From assembly GCF_001544075.1 (NCBI RefSeq), contig NZ_BCNT01000008.1:1-64000 (forward strand): a DNA stretch of 64,000 bases, in the 5' to 3' direction. Under the pieces are notes generated by a model. It was given only the letters and a program-made list of their open reading frames with translations. It was not told the DNA's origin and searched no databases. Source of the DNA: Comamonas terrae. Lineage in GTDB: Bacteria > Pseudomonadota > Gammaproteobacteria > Burkholderiales > Burkholderiaceae_C. Both the position numbers and the translations under genes were made by a program. Shown here piece after piece: positions 43,870-50,442 of this stretch (positions within the stretch are counted from its first letter, which is position 1; each line of letters starts with the position of its first letter).

Positions 43870-43892
43870 GGAGCTCTAGCGCTCCTATTTTT
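43870..43892 (+). terminator. Probable rho-independent terminator
   Basis: GGAGC (43870-43874) pairs with GCTCC (43881-43885), followed by TATTTTT. It would end the relaxase operon transcript before the prophage. Short stem, so moderate confidence. Confidence 0.5.
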
Positions 43893-43903
43893 AGAGCTTT
43901 TCT

Positions 43904-43931
43904 ACTAGATACGATGTATATTATGTTAAAT
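43904..43931 (+). other. dif-like attL of the inovirus (XerCD site)
   Basis: TGTATATTATGTTAAAT (43915-43931) equals the central region plus XerD arm of bacterial dif sites. The XerC arm (43904-43914, ACTAGATACGA) is a poor match to consensus, as often in phage attachment sites. It marks the left end of the filamentous prophage. A matching site is at 52544-52571. Confidence 0.7.
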
Positions 43932-43972
43932 CTTAAAGTGAGAGCACTTTTTCAAGGACTGCCAAAGCATCA

Positions 43973-43996
43973 AGCCGCATAACCTGCGGCTTTTTT
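43973..43996 (+). terminator. Terminator at the phage left end
   Basis: AGCCGCA (43973-43979) and TGCGGCT (43985-43991) with a T-run to 43996. It ends two bases before the ATG of the next phage gene, an odd position. A copy of the hairpin is at 52623-52641 near the right end. Confidence 0.65.
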
Positions 43997-43997
43997 G

Positions 43998-44354
43998 ATG
44001 ATGTTCAGAGCACCATACCCAGCGCATCTGCCCCACTTCGCTACCGTTTTAGACAACGTCCCAGGCACCATCGAACAAAAGGCGCGGCTGCTAGACATAA
44101 CGCCAGCGACGCTGCGCAAATACAAAGCCCGAGGCCAAGCACCTCGGGCTATTCATTTGGCCCTGTTCTGGGAATCAATCTGGGGCATCCAGACCGCAAA
44201 CGCAACCGCTACAAACCAAGCGGCCCAGTACTTTGCACTAGCACAAAGTCTCAAGCGCAAAAACAATGAATTAGTCAAGCAAATGTTGACTATGGAAAAG
44301 GAGTTAACCAAGCCAGATTTGGCCGCAAACAGCCCGATTTTCCGGATCGGCTAG
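43998..44354 (+). CDS. Phage DNA-binding-like protein (DUF3653-like)
   Basis: A 118-residue protein with a helix-turn-helix-like N-terminal part (VPGTIEQKARLLDITPATLRKYKARGQAPRAIHLALFWES) resembling small regulatory proteins of filamentous phages. A C-terminal coiled coil follows (FALAQSLKRKNNELVKQMLTMEKEL). The first codons (MMFRAPYP) directly follow a terminator T-run, so expression may need readthrough or a leader mechanism. Convergent, 4-base overlap with the next gene on the other strand. The same start sequence recurs at the right end as a fragment. Confidence 0.6.
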   Translation: MMFRAPYPAHLPHFATVLDNVPGTIEQKARLLDITPATLRKYKARGQAPRAIHLALFWESIWGIQTANATATNQAAQYFALAQSLKRKNNELVKQMLTMEKELTKPDLAANSPIFRIG

Positions 44355-45154
44355 CAGCCAATGCGAAATTGACGATCACGCGCCAAACGACGTTGCTCGC
44401 GAATCCAGTCCATGGTGTAGACCCCGCCACCAGCACGGCCCAGCGAATCCAGCCAATTCACACGGTCCTCAAGAGCTTGGCACTCTGAAGCATTTGCTTT
44501 AGCCACGGCCTGCCGCGGAGCCACCGACACAATCTGCTCAGACGCTACAGATCTAGCCTTAGCCCACTGCTGTTGCGCAACTACCACCTGCTGTTCCCAA
44601 GAAACGTTCGCTGGAACACTAGCTATGCGCTCCATGAATCGCCCATTTAGGGAGCAGGCAGTACTTTCCCAAAAAAGTCGGCCCTGGAAGTCTTTGCAGA
44701 GATAGATTTCGCGCATACCAGACGCATCACCGGCAGACGCAACAGGACTAGAGATAATCACCGGCTTACCGCCTTCGCATGGCTGACTGCTGTAGGCATT
44801 ACCACAGCGGTAGACCTGACCCTCGCTCGATGGAGCCCGCACTACTGGAGGCTCTGCACTGCGCCCAGCAGGCGATGCAGGCGCAGCAGATGGTGCACCT
44901 TGACGCTGACCAACCACTTCACGCACTGGCTCAGGTCTAGATAGGCGGTCTTTCACACCCCTATAGGCAATTACACAAATCAGAGCTACAAAAATCGTCA
45001 GAAAGAGCTTGCCAACAAAATTTAGCTCATTATTTTTGGGAGGGCGGAAATCAACATCTAACGACGTCAGCTCATCTTGACGCCAATGTTCCGGGTCCAC
45101 GTTGCCTCGCGCTCTATAGCGTTCACGCCAGTAATCTCTATCCTGAATTCCCAT
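44351..45154 (-). CDS. Phage membrane protein with DUF4124-like region
   Basis: A 267-residue protein with a polar N-terminus, one membrane helix (FVGKLFLTIFVALICVIAYRGV, near 46-67), a Pro/Ala-rich linker and a Cys-containing domain. Its segments VYRCGNAYSSQPCEGGKPVI and EIYLCKDFQGRLFWESTACSLNGRFMERI recall DUF4124 proteins. It follows zot by more than a kilobase and reads in the same direction as the structural genes. Possibly a minor virion or assembly protein; function unknown. Confidence 0.6.
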   Translation of the reverse strand: MGIQDRDYWRERYRARGNVDPEHWRQDELTSLDVDFRPPKNNELNFVGKLFLTIFVALICVIAYRGVKDRLSRPEPVREVVGQRQGAPSAAPASPAGRSAEPPVVRAPSSEGQVYRCGNAYSSQPCEGGKPVIISSPVASAGDASGMREIYLCKDFQGRLFWESTACSLNGRFMERIASVPANVSWEQQVVVAQQQWAKARSVASEQIVSVAPRQAVAKANASECQALEDRVNWLDSLGRAGGGVYTMDWIREQRRLARDRQFRIGC

Positions 45155-45531
45155 ACTTCACCTCTCTTGGCCGAATCATAGGACAGGAGCGCTCCCGCGC
45201 AATTTCCAAAGCATGAGGGCTAAAGCCCTATAGGCGCTCGCCGCGCGGCGTCAGCTGCCCGTCACACACCGCGCCCAGCACCATTCCCCAGAGTTCTCGC
45301 CTCTTCGGCCTACGCTAAATCAGGAGCGGCCTTCGGCCTTGGCTTTTCTCCGGGGGTATTCATAAAGCTGCGCTTTACAAAGCTTCCCCACTCCGAAAAC
45401 CCATCCTGATACCGCTAAAGGCACGGCGAGGAACTCAGGGGAACGGTGCAAGCAAGGGACAGTTCAACGGGCAGCAGACAGATGACGACCCGGCTCCGAA
45501 TCTAGGGGCCCGGTACCCAAAGGAGGCAGTT
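45155..45531. other. Phage intergenic region, candidate replication origin
   Basis: About 375 bases without a gene, the longest gap in the prophage. It contains short hairpins, such as AGGGCTAAAGCCCT at 45216-45229, CGGCC-TTC-GGCC near 45325, and GC-rich tracts. Filamentous phages carry their origin and packaging hairpins in such a gap. No nick-site consensus can be named. It ends with AAAGGAGG before the gene at 45532. Confidence 0.4.
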
Positions 45532-45897
45532 ATGGCAATCGCAGCAAATTTCAGGAAGTACGCTCAAGCTCTGGCGCTCCAGCTGGTGTTGCCCTTCGGT
45601 CGTCCCGTCTGGAATGGTGCACGGCCCACGACGCGCCTCGGCCGCGAGAATCGCGCGCATATCACCCGCGCAATGAAGGCGCGCGGCCTGATTGAGTACC
45701 ACGAGCCGCGCCCTATTCCTCAATGGTGGAAGGACGCCCAGGCACGCGCGCGCGCTTTCCTCAAGTTTGCTAAGGATGGCCAGCTCAAGCTAGGTCTACA
45801 GCAAATCGTCAGCCGCGGCGAATACGAGGGCGCAAACAACTATCGAAAAATGGTGCTGCGCGGGAAGGCGGAGCGCGGCGAAATCGTCATCGCCTAA
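45532..45897 (+). CDS. Accessory phage protein, first cassette gene, unknown
   Basis: A 121-residue basic protein (MAIAANFRKYAQALALQL...) with a strong AAAGGAGG ribosome binding site seven bases upstream. No recognised family. Segments GRENRAHITRAMKARGLIEYHEPRPIPQWW and LKFAKDGQLKLGLQQIVSRGEYEGANNYRKMVLRGKAERG are Arg/Lys-rich and could bind nucleic acid. It is transcribed against the structural genes, ends with Ala-stop (GCC TAA) inside the 21-bp repeat, and precedes the AcrIF11-like gene. It could be an anti-defence gene or an Aca-like regulator, both only inferred. Confidence 0.6.
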   Translation: MAIAANFRKYAQALALQLVLPFGRPVWNGARPTTRLGRENRAHITRAMKARGLIEYHEPRPIPQWWKDAQARARAFLKFAKDGQLKLGLQQIVSRGEYEGANNYRKMVLRGKAERGEIVIA

Positions 45898-45912
45898 AGC
45901 TGGCCCAGCTCG
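45892..45912. repeat. 21-bp direct repeat, left copy
   Basis: Identical over 21 bases to 46400-46420. Contains the last Ala codon and TAA stop of the gene at 45532, followed by the near-palindrome AGCTGGCCCAGCT. On the minus strand it encodes ELGQL-stop, the same C-terminus as Zot, though no zot gene is attached here. It marks the left limit of the AcrIF11-like cassette. Confidence 0.85.
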
Positions 45913-45946
45913 CTCACTAAACTACGCATCATCGACAGGATCAACA

Positions 45947-46405
45947 ATGCAACTCTTCCACACCAGCCCCACCAAGATTGAGAAGATAACCACCGATGGC
46001 CGTTTTGGCGAATTCCTCTTCTTCTCGAACAGCGTATACACGATGACCGCTTCCGCCGCAGTGGTGTACAGCCTTGATCTGGCAGATGCAGACGTGATCG
46101 AAGCGGGCCAGCTGTTCTACCACAATGATGCGGCAAAGCTAGACGGCTTGGTTACAGAGCTGGCCGCACGCCTGGACATCAACACAGACGATGCCGAAGC
46201 GCTAATCGAAGAATCCAAGTCAGTCTATGACCTGGACAACATCGCGGCCGAAGACGCAGCCGATGCATCGTGGGATGTACAGCTGTTCACGGCACGAGCC
46301 GCAAAACTCCTCGGATATCGTGCAGTGCAGGTACAGGACGAGCAAGGCGCCGCCTACTTGGTTGACATGCTAGGCCATGAGACAGAACTAACACCGCAAG
46401 CCTAA
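45947..46405 (+). CDS. AcrIF11-like anti-CRISPR protein (ADP-ribosyltransferase type)
   Basis: A 152-residue acidic protein that matches my memory of the AcrIF11 family. The N-terminus MQLFHTSPTKIEKI-TTDGRFGEFLFF has the LFHTSP motif and the following GRFGEF. The C-terminus has SWDVQLFTARAAKLLGYRAV and VQDEQGAAYLVDMLGHE (Asp131-Glu132-Gln133-Gly134), the acidic segment of the family. Characterised AcrIF11 ADP-ribosylates Cas8f of type I-F CRISPR systems and blocks target recognition. It lies in a filamentous phage, on the plus strand, between two 21-bp repeats, and converges on zot with 4 bases overlap. Function is by homology, target type unproven. Confidence 0.85.
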   Translation: MQLFHTSPTKIEKITTDGRFGEFLFFSNSVYTMTASAAVVYSLDLADADVIEAGQLFYHNDAAKLDGLVTELAARLDINTDDAEALIEESKSVYDLDNIAAEDAADASWDVQLFTARAAKLLGYRAVQVQDEQGAAYLVDMLGHETELTPQA

Positions 46406-46420
46406 AGCTGGCCCAGCTCG
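46400..46420. repeat. 21-bp direct repeat, right copy
   Basis: Identical to 45892-45912, 508 bases away. Contains the last Ala codon and TAA of the AcrIF11-like gene on the plus strand and the last five codons plus stop of zot (ELGQL) on the minus strand. The shared palindrome AGCTGGCCCAGCT could also act as a terminator stem for both strands. Confidence 0.85.
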
Positions 46421-47601
46421 TTTAAGCGTCCAGTCCGCGCGGCACGAGTGACGTCATGCAGCGTCACTTCATTGGACGCCGTTTTTTTTGGCTCAGGCAG
46501 CGGCAATGACGCTTGTGCCGGTTCGTCATCCTGCGCCTTGCCCCTCGCCTCAGGCACAGGCGCCGGTGGCGTCTTAGGCGGCAGCTTATAGGGGTTGAAT
46601 TTGGCACCCTTGAGCCACTCGCTGCAGGCCTCGCTGGATACGTCCAGACGCTCACCCTCGTTGAGGCAGATACAGCCCTGCTTTGCATTGCAGATAGCTC
46701 CGTCGATCGTGGGCATACGCACCACGACACGCAGCTGGTCATATGCAGGCGCCGTCCAGGGCCGGTCAGATATCGCCGGGATGAAGGCAACGCGCTCGTC
46801 CACGGCCACGCTGACAGGAGCTGCTGCAGGCGCTACGGCAGGCTGCACAGAGAGAGCTGCAGGGGCTGCAGCAGACCCCGCCGCAGCGCCCTTTTCCGCT
46901 TGCGCAACTGCCTCGGGTTGCTTACCACTGATACGGCCGCCGATCCGTTCCAACGTGGTCGGAGCAAGGTAGGCCACACTCGCAAAACCGGCCAGGATGA
47001 ACCACACGAGGCCCGGTATCTTGCGCGGCTGCTTTGTGTGCAACTCGCTTGACTTGTAGAGCTTGAACACCTTGCGGCTGTACTTCCAGGGCGACTTTGT
47101 CATGGCCTTGGAATACAGCAAGCCACGGCTGACATGATCCCATTCGTACACCGTGGCCAGCGGCATGTTTGCCACGCGACGCACGTGCAAATGCCGGCCA
47201 CCAAGGGCGTGAATATGGCGATCGACATTAAGGACGTTCTGGGTGATAAGGATGAAGTCAACGCCCATGTGGCGGTGCGTGTCCAGGGCCTGCACGTCCT
47301 CAGGAATCTTGGCGCCATTCGGCCGCGGCGGCCAGACTTTCTGCACTTCGTCAAACACGATGAGAGCGCCGGGCTTTGCCCATTTGTGCCAATCGCGCAG
47401 GCCCTCTACATCACCGCCGTCAATCAGCTCATGGTCAATCTGCAGGCCATTGATGTTGGTATAGATGGTGCGCGGATGCTCAATCTCGTTGCCCTCCTCG
47501 TCCCTGCCCTTGATGGTTTTTCCGACCTGGGGCAGCAGCAATTTTTCAATCGTGTAGAGGGTCTTGCCCGCGCCGGGCGTGCCGGTAATTACGGTAATCA
47601 T
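46402..47601 (-). CDS. zot: Zot-domain phage assembly ATPase (pI-like)
   Basis: A 399-residue filamentous phage assembly protein that drives phage extrusion through the inner membrane. Walker A is GTPGAGKT at residues 7-14, and Walker B is near ALIVFDEVQKVWPPR. One membrane helix follows (GLVWFILAGFASVAYLAP, near residue 200), then a periplasmic Ala/Pro-rich part and VVVRMPTIDGAICNAKQGCICLNEGERLD. Its last five codons lie in the 21-bp repeat. Overlaps the DUF2523 gene by four bases. The name refers to the domain; no toxin activity is implied. Confidence 0.92.
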   Translation of the reverse strand: MITVITGTPGAGKTLYTIEKLLLPQVGKTIKGRDEEGNEIEHPRTIYTNINGLQIDHELIDGGDVEGLRDWHKWAKPGALIVFDEVQKVWPPRPNGAKIPEDVQALDTHRHMGVDFILITQNVLNVDRHIHALGGRHLHVRRVANMPLATVYEWDHVSRGLLYSKAMTKSPWKYSRKVFKLYKSSELHTKQPRKIPGLVWFILAGFASVAYLAPTTLERIGGRISGKQPEAVAQAEKGAAAGSAAAPAALSVQPAVAPAAAPVSVAVDERVAFIPAISDRPWTAPAYDQLRVVVRMPTIDGAICNAKQGCICLNEGERLDVSSEACSEWLKGAKFNPYKLPPKTPPAPVPEARGKAQDDEPAQASLPLPEPKKTASNEVTLHDVTRAARTGRLNELGQL

Positions 47602-47885
47602 CCTGGGTTCACTCCAAGGACTTTTGTAGCGCTCTGTATTTGCCAGAGCGTGACGCGAAAGGCTATCGCACCCAAGATCATGCCCAGGCAGTAACCGCCA
47701 CCGGCCAGCAAGAAGAGATTGAGCATGTCCGCAGGCAGCGAATTGACGCTATTGACCAACTGGGTCTTGATAGCGTCAATGGACGCCGTGACGCCGACGA
47801 TGGAGACCACCGAGAAGCCCAGCGCAGCGAGTAGCCGGGCGAAAAGCGGCTCCACCAGCGACATGAGGAAAGCTGCAACTTTCAT
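47598..47885 (-). CDS. DUF2523 inovirus membrane protein
   Basis: A 95-residue protein with two to three helices (FLMSLVEPLFARLLAALGFSVVSIVGV, MLNLFLLAGGGYCLGMILGAIAFRVTLW). It matches DUF2523, which lies between the adsorption protein and Zot in many inoviruses and is comparable in place to the pVI minor coat protein. ATG 47885 overlaps the stop of the TspB-like gene (ATGA). Intact. Confidence 0.87.
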   Translation of the reverse strand: MKVAAFLMSLVEPLFARLLAALGFSVVSIVGVTASIDAIKTQLVNSVNSLPADMLNLFLLAGGGYCLGMILGAIAFRVTLWQIQSATKVLGVNPG

Positions 47886-49240
47886 GGCTTGAGCGCCCCC
47901 ACCAAGATGCCCGCAACAATCAAAGCAGTGATCGCAAAAGCCAAAGGCCGCACGTTGGCGACGATGTATTGACAATCGCGCGACCAATCAACGACCTTGA
48001 GCTGCTGACCACCTACAGTCGCGTATTGATCAGCCGGACAGGAGCCACCGCCGAAAGCGTTTTCCGGCGCAAAGGTAATGCTCTTTTGCGCCTTCGGTAT
48101 CTTGTCGTCGGGCACATCGGTATCGACCTTTTGACAGGCAAGGATGTCAGGATGCTTTTCGCACAGGTCCTGCTTATCCTCATCTTTCGGTTCGCGCTGC
48201 TGATCGCCAGGATCTGGCTTCGCACTACCATCTGGATTAACGTTCGGTGTCGGTTCCGGCTTAGCTTCAGGGCCCGGAACTGGCCGATTAACAGGCTGCA
48301 CATCCACTTGCCAAGGATTCGACGCCGTAGGCGCAGGGACAACATTCACGCCCGGCTGCGTATATGGCTGATTTGTCGTACTAGGAGCCTGATTAGGATT
48401 GTATTTAGGGTTAGGAACAGGGTTCCCAGTTGGTATGAATGTAGGCTGAACTTCAGGCAGCTTCACCGGCCAAGATGCAGGCCACACAACGTTAGGCAAA
48501 TCATCAACATCGACGCGCGGATCAGGCTGCAGGATCTCAACAAACTTAGGCTGATCCAAGGCTGGACTAACACAAGTACTACCGCTCAAAGACCACTTAT
48601 CAGGACAGCGAAGATCAGTACCCCCTCGAGTAGCTTGACGACTTACAACAGATGGAGGCGCATTAGGCGAATACGTATCTTTTTGATAGCAGTTGTAGGT
48701 ATCGCTATTAACAGCTTGGACGTGATCGAAAATCATGCGCCCAGGGGTGTAAGACGACTCCGTAATATATGCACGACAAGCAGCCTCCGCACTTCCGTAC
48801 GGCCCTTTGCCATTGATATACCACGAGCCGACCTCGGCCGGCTGCTGCTGCGTCCATCCCTTTGCCACATCGTATGCGAGATTGGCAGCGCCAAGCCACG
48901 TCGCAACAGCTGCGGCAGTACGCAAAGCTGGATGCGTAAAGATTGCAACAGCTGCCACTTTTTTCACAGCCTCTCTAGCCAAAGGCAACTTCGCAGGTAT
49001 AGATACCGTTTTGCCATTAACCGAAAGAGCAGCATTGGCATTGATGCGCCCCAACTCTGCTATAGCAACTTCAGCCGCAGACTTTGAAACGCTATACGTC
49101 GCAGCAGCACCCACGCCGGGGCTCCAACCGACAGGCGCAGAGAGCTGCGTATATCCAGCGTGGCTCAATGCCACGTGACCCAAAGCAGCAGCGACAACCC
49201 CAGCGCGAATAAGATTTCGATAGAGCTTGGCATTAATCAC
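47882..49240 (-). CDS. TspB/pIII-like phage adsorption protein
   Basis: A 452-residue exported protein with a signal peptide (GVVAAALGHVALSHA) and a globular N-terminal part with KGPYGSAEAACRAYI and YNCYQKDTY. A long Pro/Asn-rich linker follows (PKYNPNQAPSTTNQPYTQPG), then the conserved region CEKHPDILACQKVD, FGGGSCPADQYATVGGQQLKVVDWSRDCQ, and a C-terminal membrane anchor. This is the layout of TspB-type virulence factors and pIII adsorption proteins that bind the host pilus. Start is GTG 49240, overlapping the previous small gene by eight bases. Confidence 0.87.
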   Translation of the reverse strand: MINAKLYRNLIRAGVVAAALGHVALSHAGYTQLSAPVGWSPGVGAAATYSVSKSAAEVAIAELGRINANAALSVNGKTVSIPAKLPLAREAVKKVAAVAIFTHPALRTAAAVATWLGAANLAYDVAKGWTQQQPAEVGSWYINGKGPYGSAEAACRAYITESSYTPGRMIFDHVQAVNSDTYNCYQKDTYSPNAPPSVVSRQATRGGTDLRCPDKWSLSGSTCVSPALDQPKFVEILQPDPRVDVDDLPNVVWPASWPVKLPEVQPTFIPTGNPVPNPKYNPNQAPSTTNQPYTQPGVNVVPAPTASNPWQVDVQPVNRPVPGPEAKPEPTPNVNPDGSAKPDPGDQQREPKDEDKQDLCEKHPDILACQKVDTDVPDDKIPKAQKSITFAPENAFGGGSCPADQYATVGGQQLKVVDWSRDCQYIVANVRPLAFAITALIVAGILVGALKP

Positions 49241-49400
49241 GATGTGAATCAGTTGAGAACAGGCCGAGCAGCCGCCGCAGGCAAAAAATCGCGGCGCAGG
49301 CCACGAAAAAAAGCATTGCGAGATCGGACAGATCAGCCAGGGTTTCCGGATTCGGCGGGGCCGGCGTGACCTGCACGACGATGGTTTGCGTATCGGACAT
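49233..49400 (-). CDS. Small phage membrane protein (minor coat candidate)
   Basis: A 55-residue ORF (MSDTQTIVVQVTPAPPNP...) below the length of typical gene finding. A polar N-terminus is followed by a helix (LADLSDLAMLFFVACAAIFCL) and a basic end (RRLLGLFSTDSHRD). It lies between the coat and adsorption genes, the usual place for a pVII/pIX- or pVIII-like minor protein, and overlaps the adsorption gene start by eight bases. Confidence 0.65.
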   Translation of the reverse strand: MSDTQTIVVQVTPAPPNPETLADLSDLAMLFFVACAAIFCLRRLLGLFSTDSHRD

Positions 49401-49417
49401 ACCAGCCCCCTCGCTGA

Positions 49418-49627
49418 TTACAGCCAGCCCATCTTCTGGCCGAGCTTCTTCAGACCCCAGATGACCACACCGGCACCCATCACCATACCAATAGCGGAAG
49501 TCGCGTCAGTCTTGTAGGTAGTGACAGCGCCGCTCACTTCAGTGGGCAGTTCGGCCATGGCCTGGCCGGCCGTGACGGCCAGGACAGCGGATGCAGCAGC
49601 GATGCGGGAAGCGATTTTCTTGAACAT
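49418..49627 (-). CDS. Major coat protein (pVIII-like)
   Basis: A 69-residue precursor with a leader peptide (MFKKIASRIAAASAVLAVTAGQAMA, cleavage after AMA). The mature coat of 44 residues has an acidic start (ELPTEVSGAVTTYKTDATSA), a hydrophobic core (IGMVMGAGVVIWGL) and a basic end (KKLGQKMGWL). This charge order is that of filamentous phage coat proteins. ATG 49627 is chosen for the leader. A 7-bp hairpin at 49668-49691 lies upstream and may adjust expression. Confidence 0.9.
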   Translation of the reverse strand: MFKKIASRIAAASAVLAVTAGQAMAELPTEVSGAVTTYKTDATSAIGMVMGAGVVIWGLKKLGQKMGWL

Positions 49628-49700
49628 AGGAATTTCCTTTTCGATTGATAGGCCCAAGAGCGGACCCGCAAGCCCCGCACGCGAGGCTTGCAGAACACTC

Positions 49701-49853
49701 TCACCACGTATCCCACTGAATCTGTCCGCACTCAGGACAAGCCCCGGGCATATTCGAAGCTTCGTGCTCCTCCATTTCCTCAATGCCATCCGCATCGACC
49801 AACATGTCTTGAGTCAGCGGGATACCGCAACCCTCACAGCAAAACGCGTCCAT
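49701..49853 (-). CDS. Small Cys-rich phage protein
   Basis: A 50-residue ORF (MDAFCCEGCGIPLTQDM...). It has CEGC near the start and CPEC near the end, together a possible single zinc ribbon, with an acidic middle (DADGIEEMEEHEA). GAAAT precedes the ATG. It lies between the 73-residue protein and the coat gene. Small Cys proteins of this kind occur in related inoviruses; role unknown. Confidence 0.55.
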   Translation of the reverse strand: MDAFCCEGCGIPLTQDMLVDADGIEEMEEHEASNMPGACPECGQIQWDTW

Positions 49854-49865
49854 TTCATTTCTCCT

Positions 49866-50087
49866 TCACGTGTAATCGTTGGCAGTGCCGAGCCGGTCTA
49901 GGTCCACGACTTGCGGGAAGTCCTCGGGCTCGCAGTAATCGGCCATAAGCTGGGCAACGCGCTCACGGTCATCCGTCACGCCGCCGCCCGCCTGTTGAAG
50001 CAGAGAGACCCACATGGGCTCACCGCCCTCAGGGTCCGCCGTTAGAAAGCGGCCAGTTGCGGCCGACTGGATGACGTAGCGCGGCAT
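49866..50087 (-). CDS. Small phage protein, unknown
   Basis: A 73-residue protein (MPRYVIQSAATGRFLTADPEGG...). The sequence QSAATGRFLTADPEGGEPMWVSLL resembles short beta-hairpin domains. The rest is acidic and helical (VTDDRERVAQLMADYCEPEDFPQVVDL). It lies one base after the ssDNA-binding protein gene and belongs to the same operon. Function unknown. Confidence 0.6.
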   Translation of the reverse strand: MPRYVIQSAATGRFLTADPEGGEPMWVSLLQQAGGGVTDDRERVAQLMADYCEPEDFPQVVDLDRLGTANDYT

Positions 50088-50088
50088 A

Positions 50089-50427
50089 TCAGGCTTGAGC
50101 TGCAGCGGCCTTGCCGCTGGCCTGCGTGGCAGGTTTGATGCCCAAGAGGGTCAGCTTCACGCCGTCAGCGCTCGCGACAACATCGAATTCACACTCAACC
50201 GGCACAGGCTTGCCAGCGCTCATGTACTGGCCGAGGTGCTTCCACTTCAGCAGTTCGGTGCTGTCGCCGAACTTGAACGGGCGCGTGACGATGCCGATGG
50301 TTTCGCCATTGCCCTTTTGGCCCAGGTCGACCGATAGGTGGAACTTAGTCGAGTCGTACTTGGTGCCTTCAAAATCGCCCTTGCTGGATTCGATACCGAA
50401 CAGCAGTGCATCGCTTTTCATCTTCAT
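50089..50427 (-). CDS. Phage ssDNA-binding protein (pV-like)
   Basis: A 112-residue beta-rich protein of the size and place of the filamentous phage single-strand binding protein. It lies directly after Rep and before the structural genes. Sequence: FEGTKYDSTKFHLSVDLGQKGNGETIGIVTRPFKFGDSTELLKWK, then VECEFDVVASADGVKLTLLGIKP and an Ala-rich tail. It should coat newly made single strands for packaging. Assignment rests on context and general look rather than a distinct motif. Confidence 0.7.
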   Translation of the reverse strand: MKMKSDALLFGIESSKGDFEGTKYDSTKFHLSVDLGQKGNGETIGIVTRPFKFGDSTELLKWKHLGQYMSAGKPVPVECEFDVVASADGVKLTLLGIKPATQASGKAAAAQA

Positions 50428-50442
50428 GGTGGAGCCGCTCCT

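Noticed and set aside
45216..45229. Inverted repeat AGGGCTAAAGCCCT as a third copy of the cassette repeat
   Set aside because: Shares only TAAAGC and a distant GCTCG with the 21-bp repeat; spacing differs, so probably chance.
47969..49087. Plus-strand ORF of 372 residues opposite the phage adsorption gene
   Set aside because: Arg-rich shadow with no start signal; the minus-strand gene has a signal peptide and family features.
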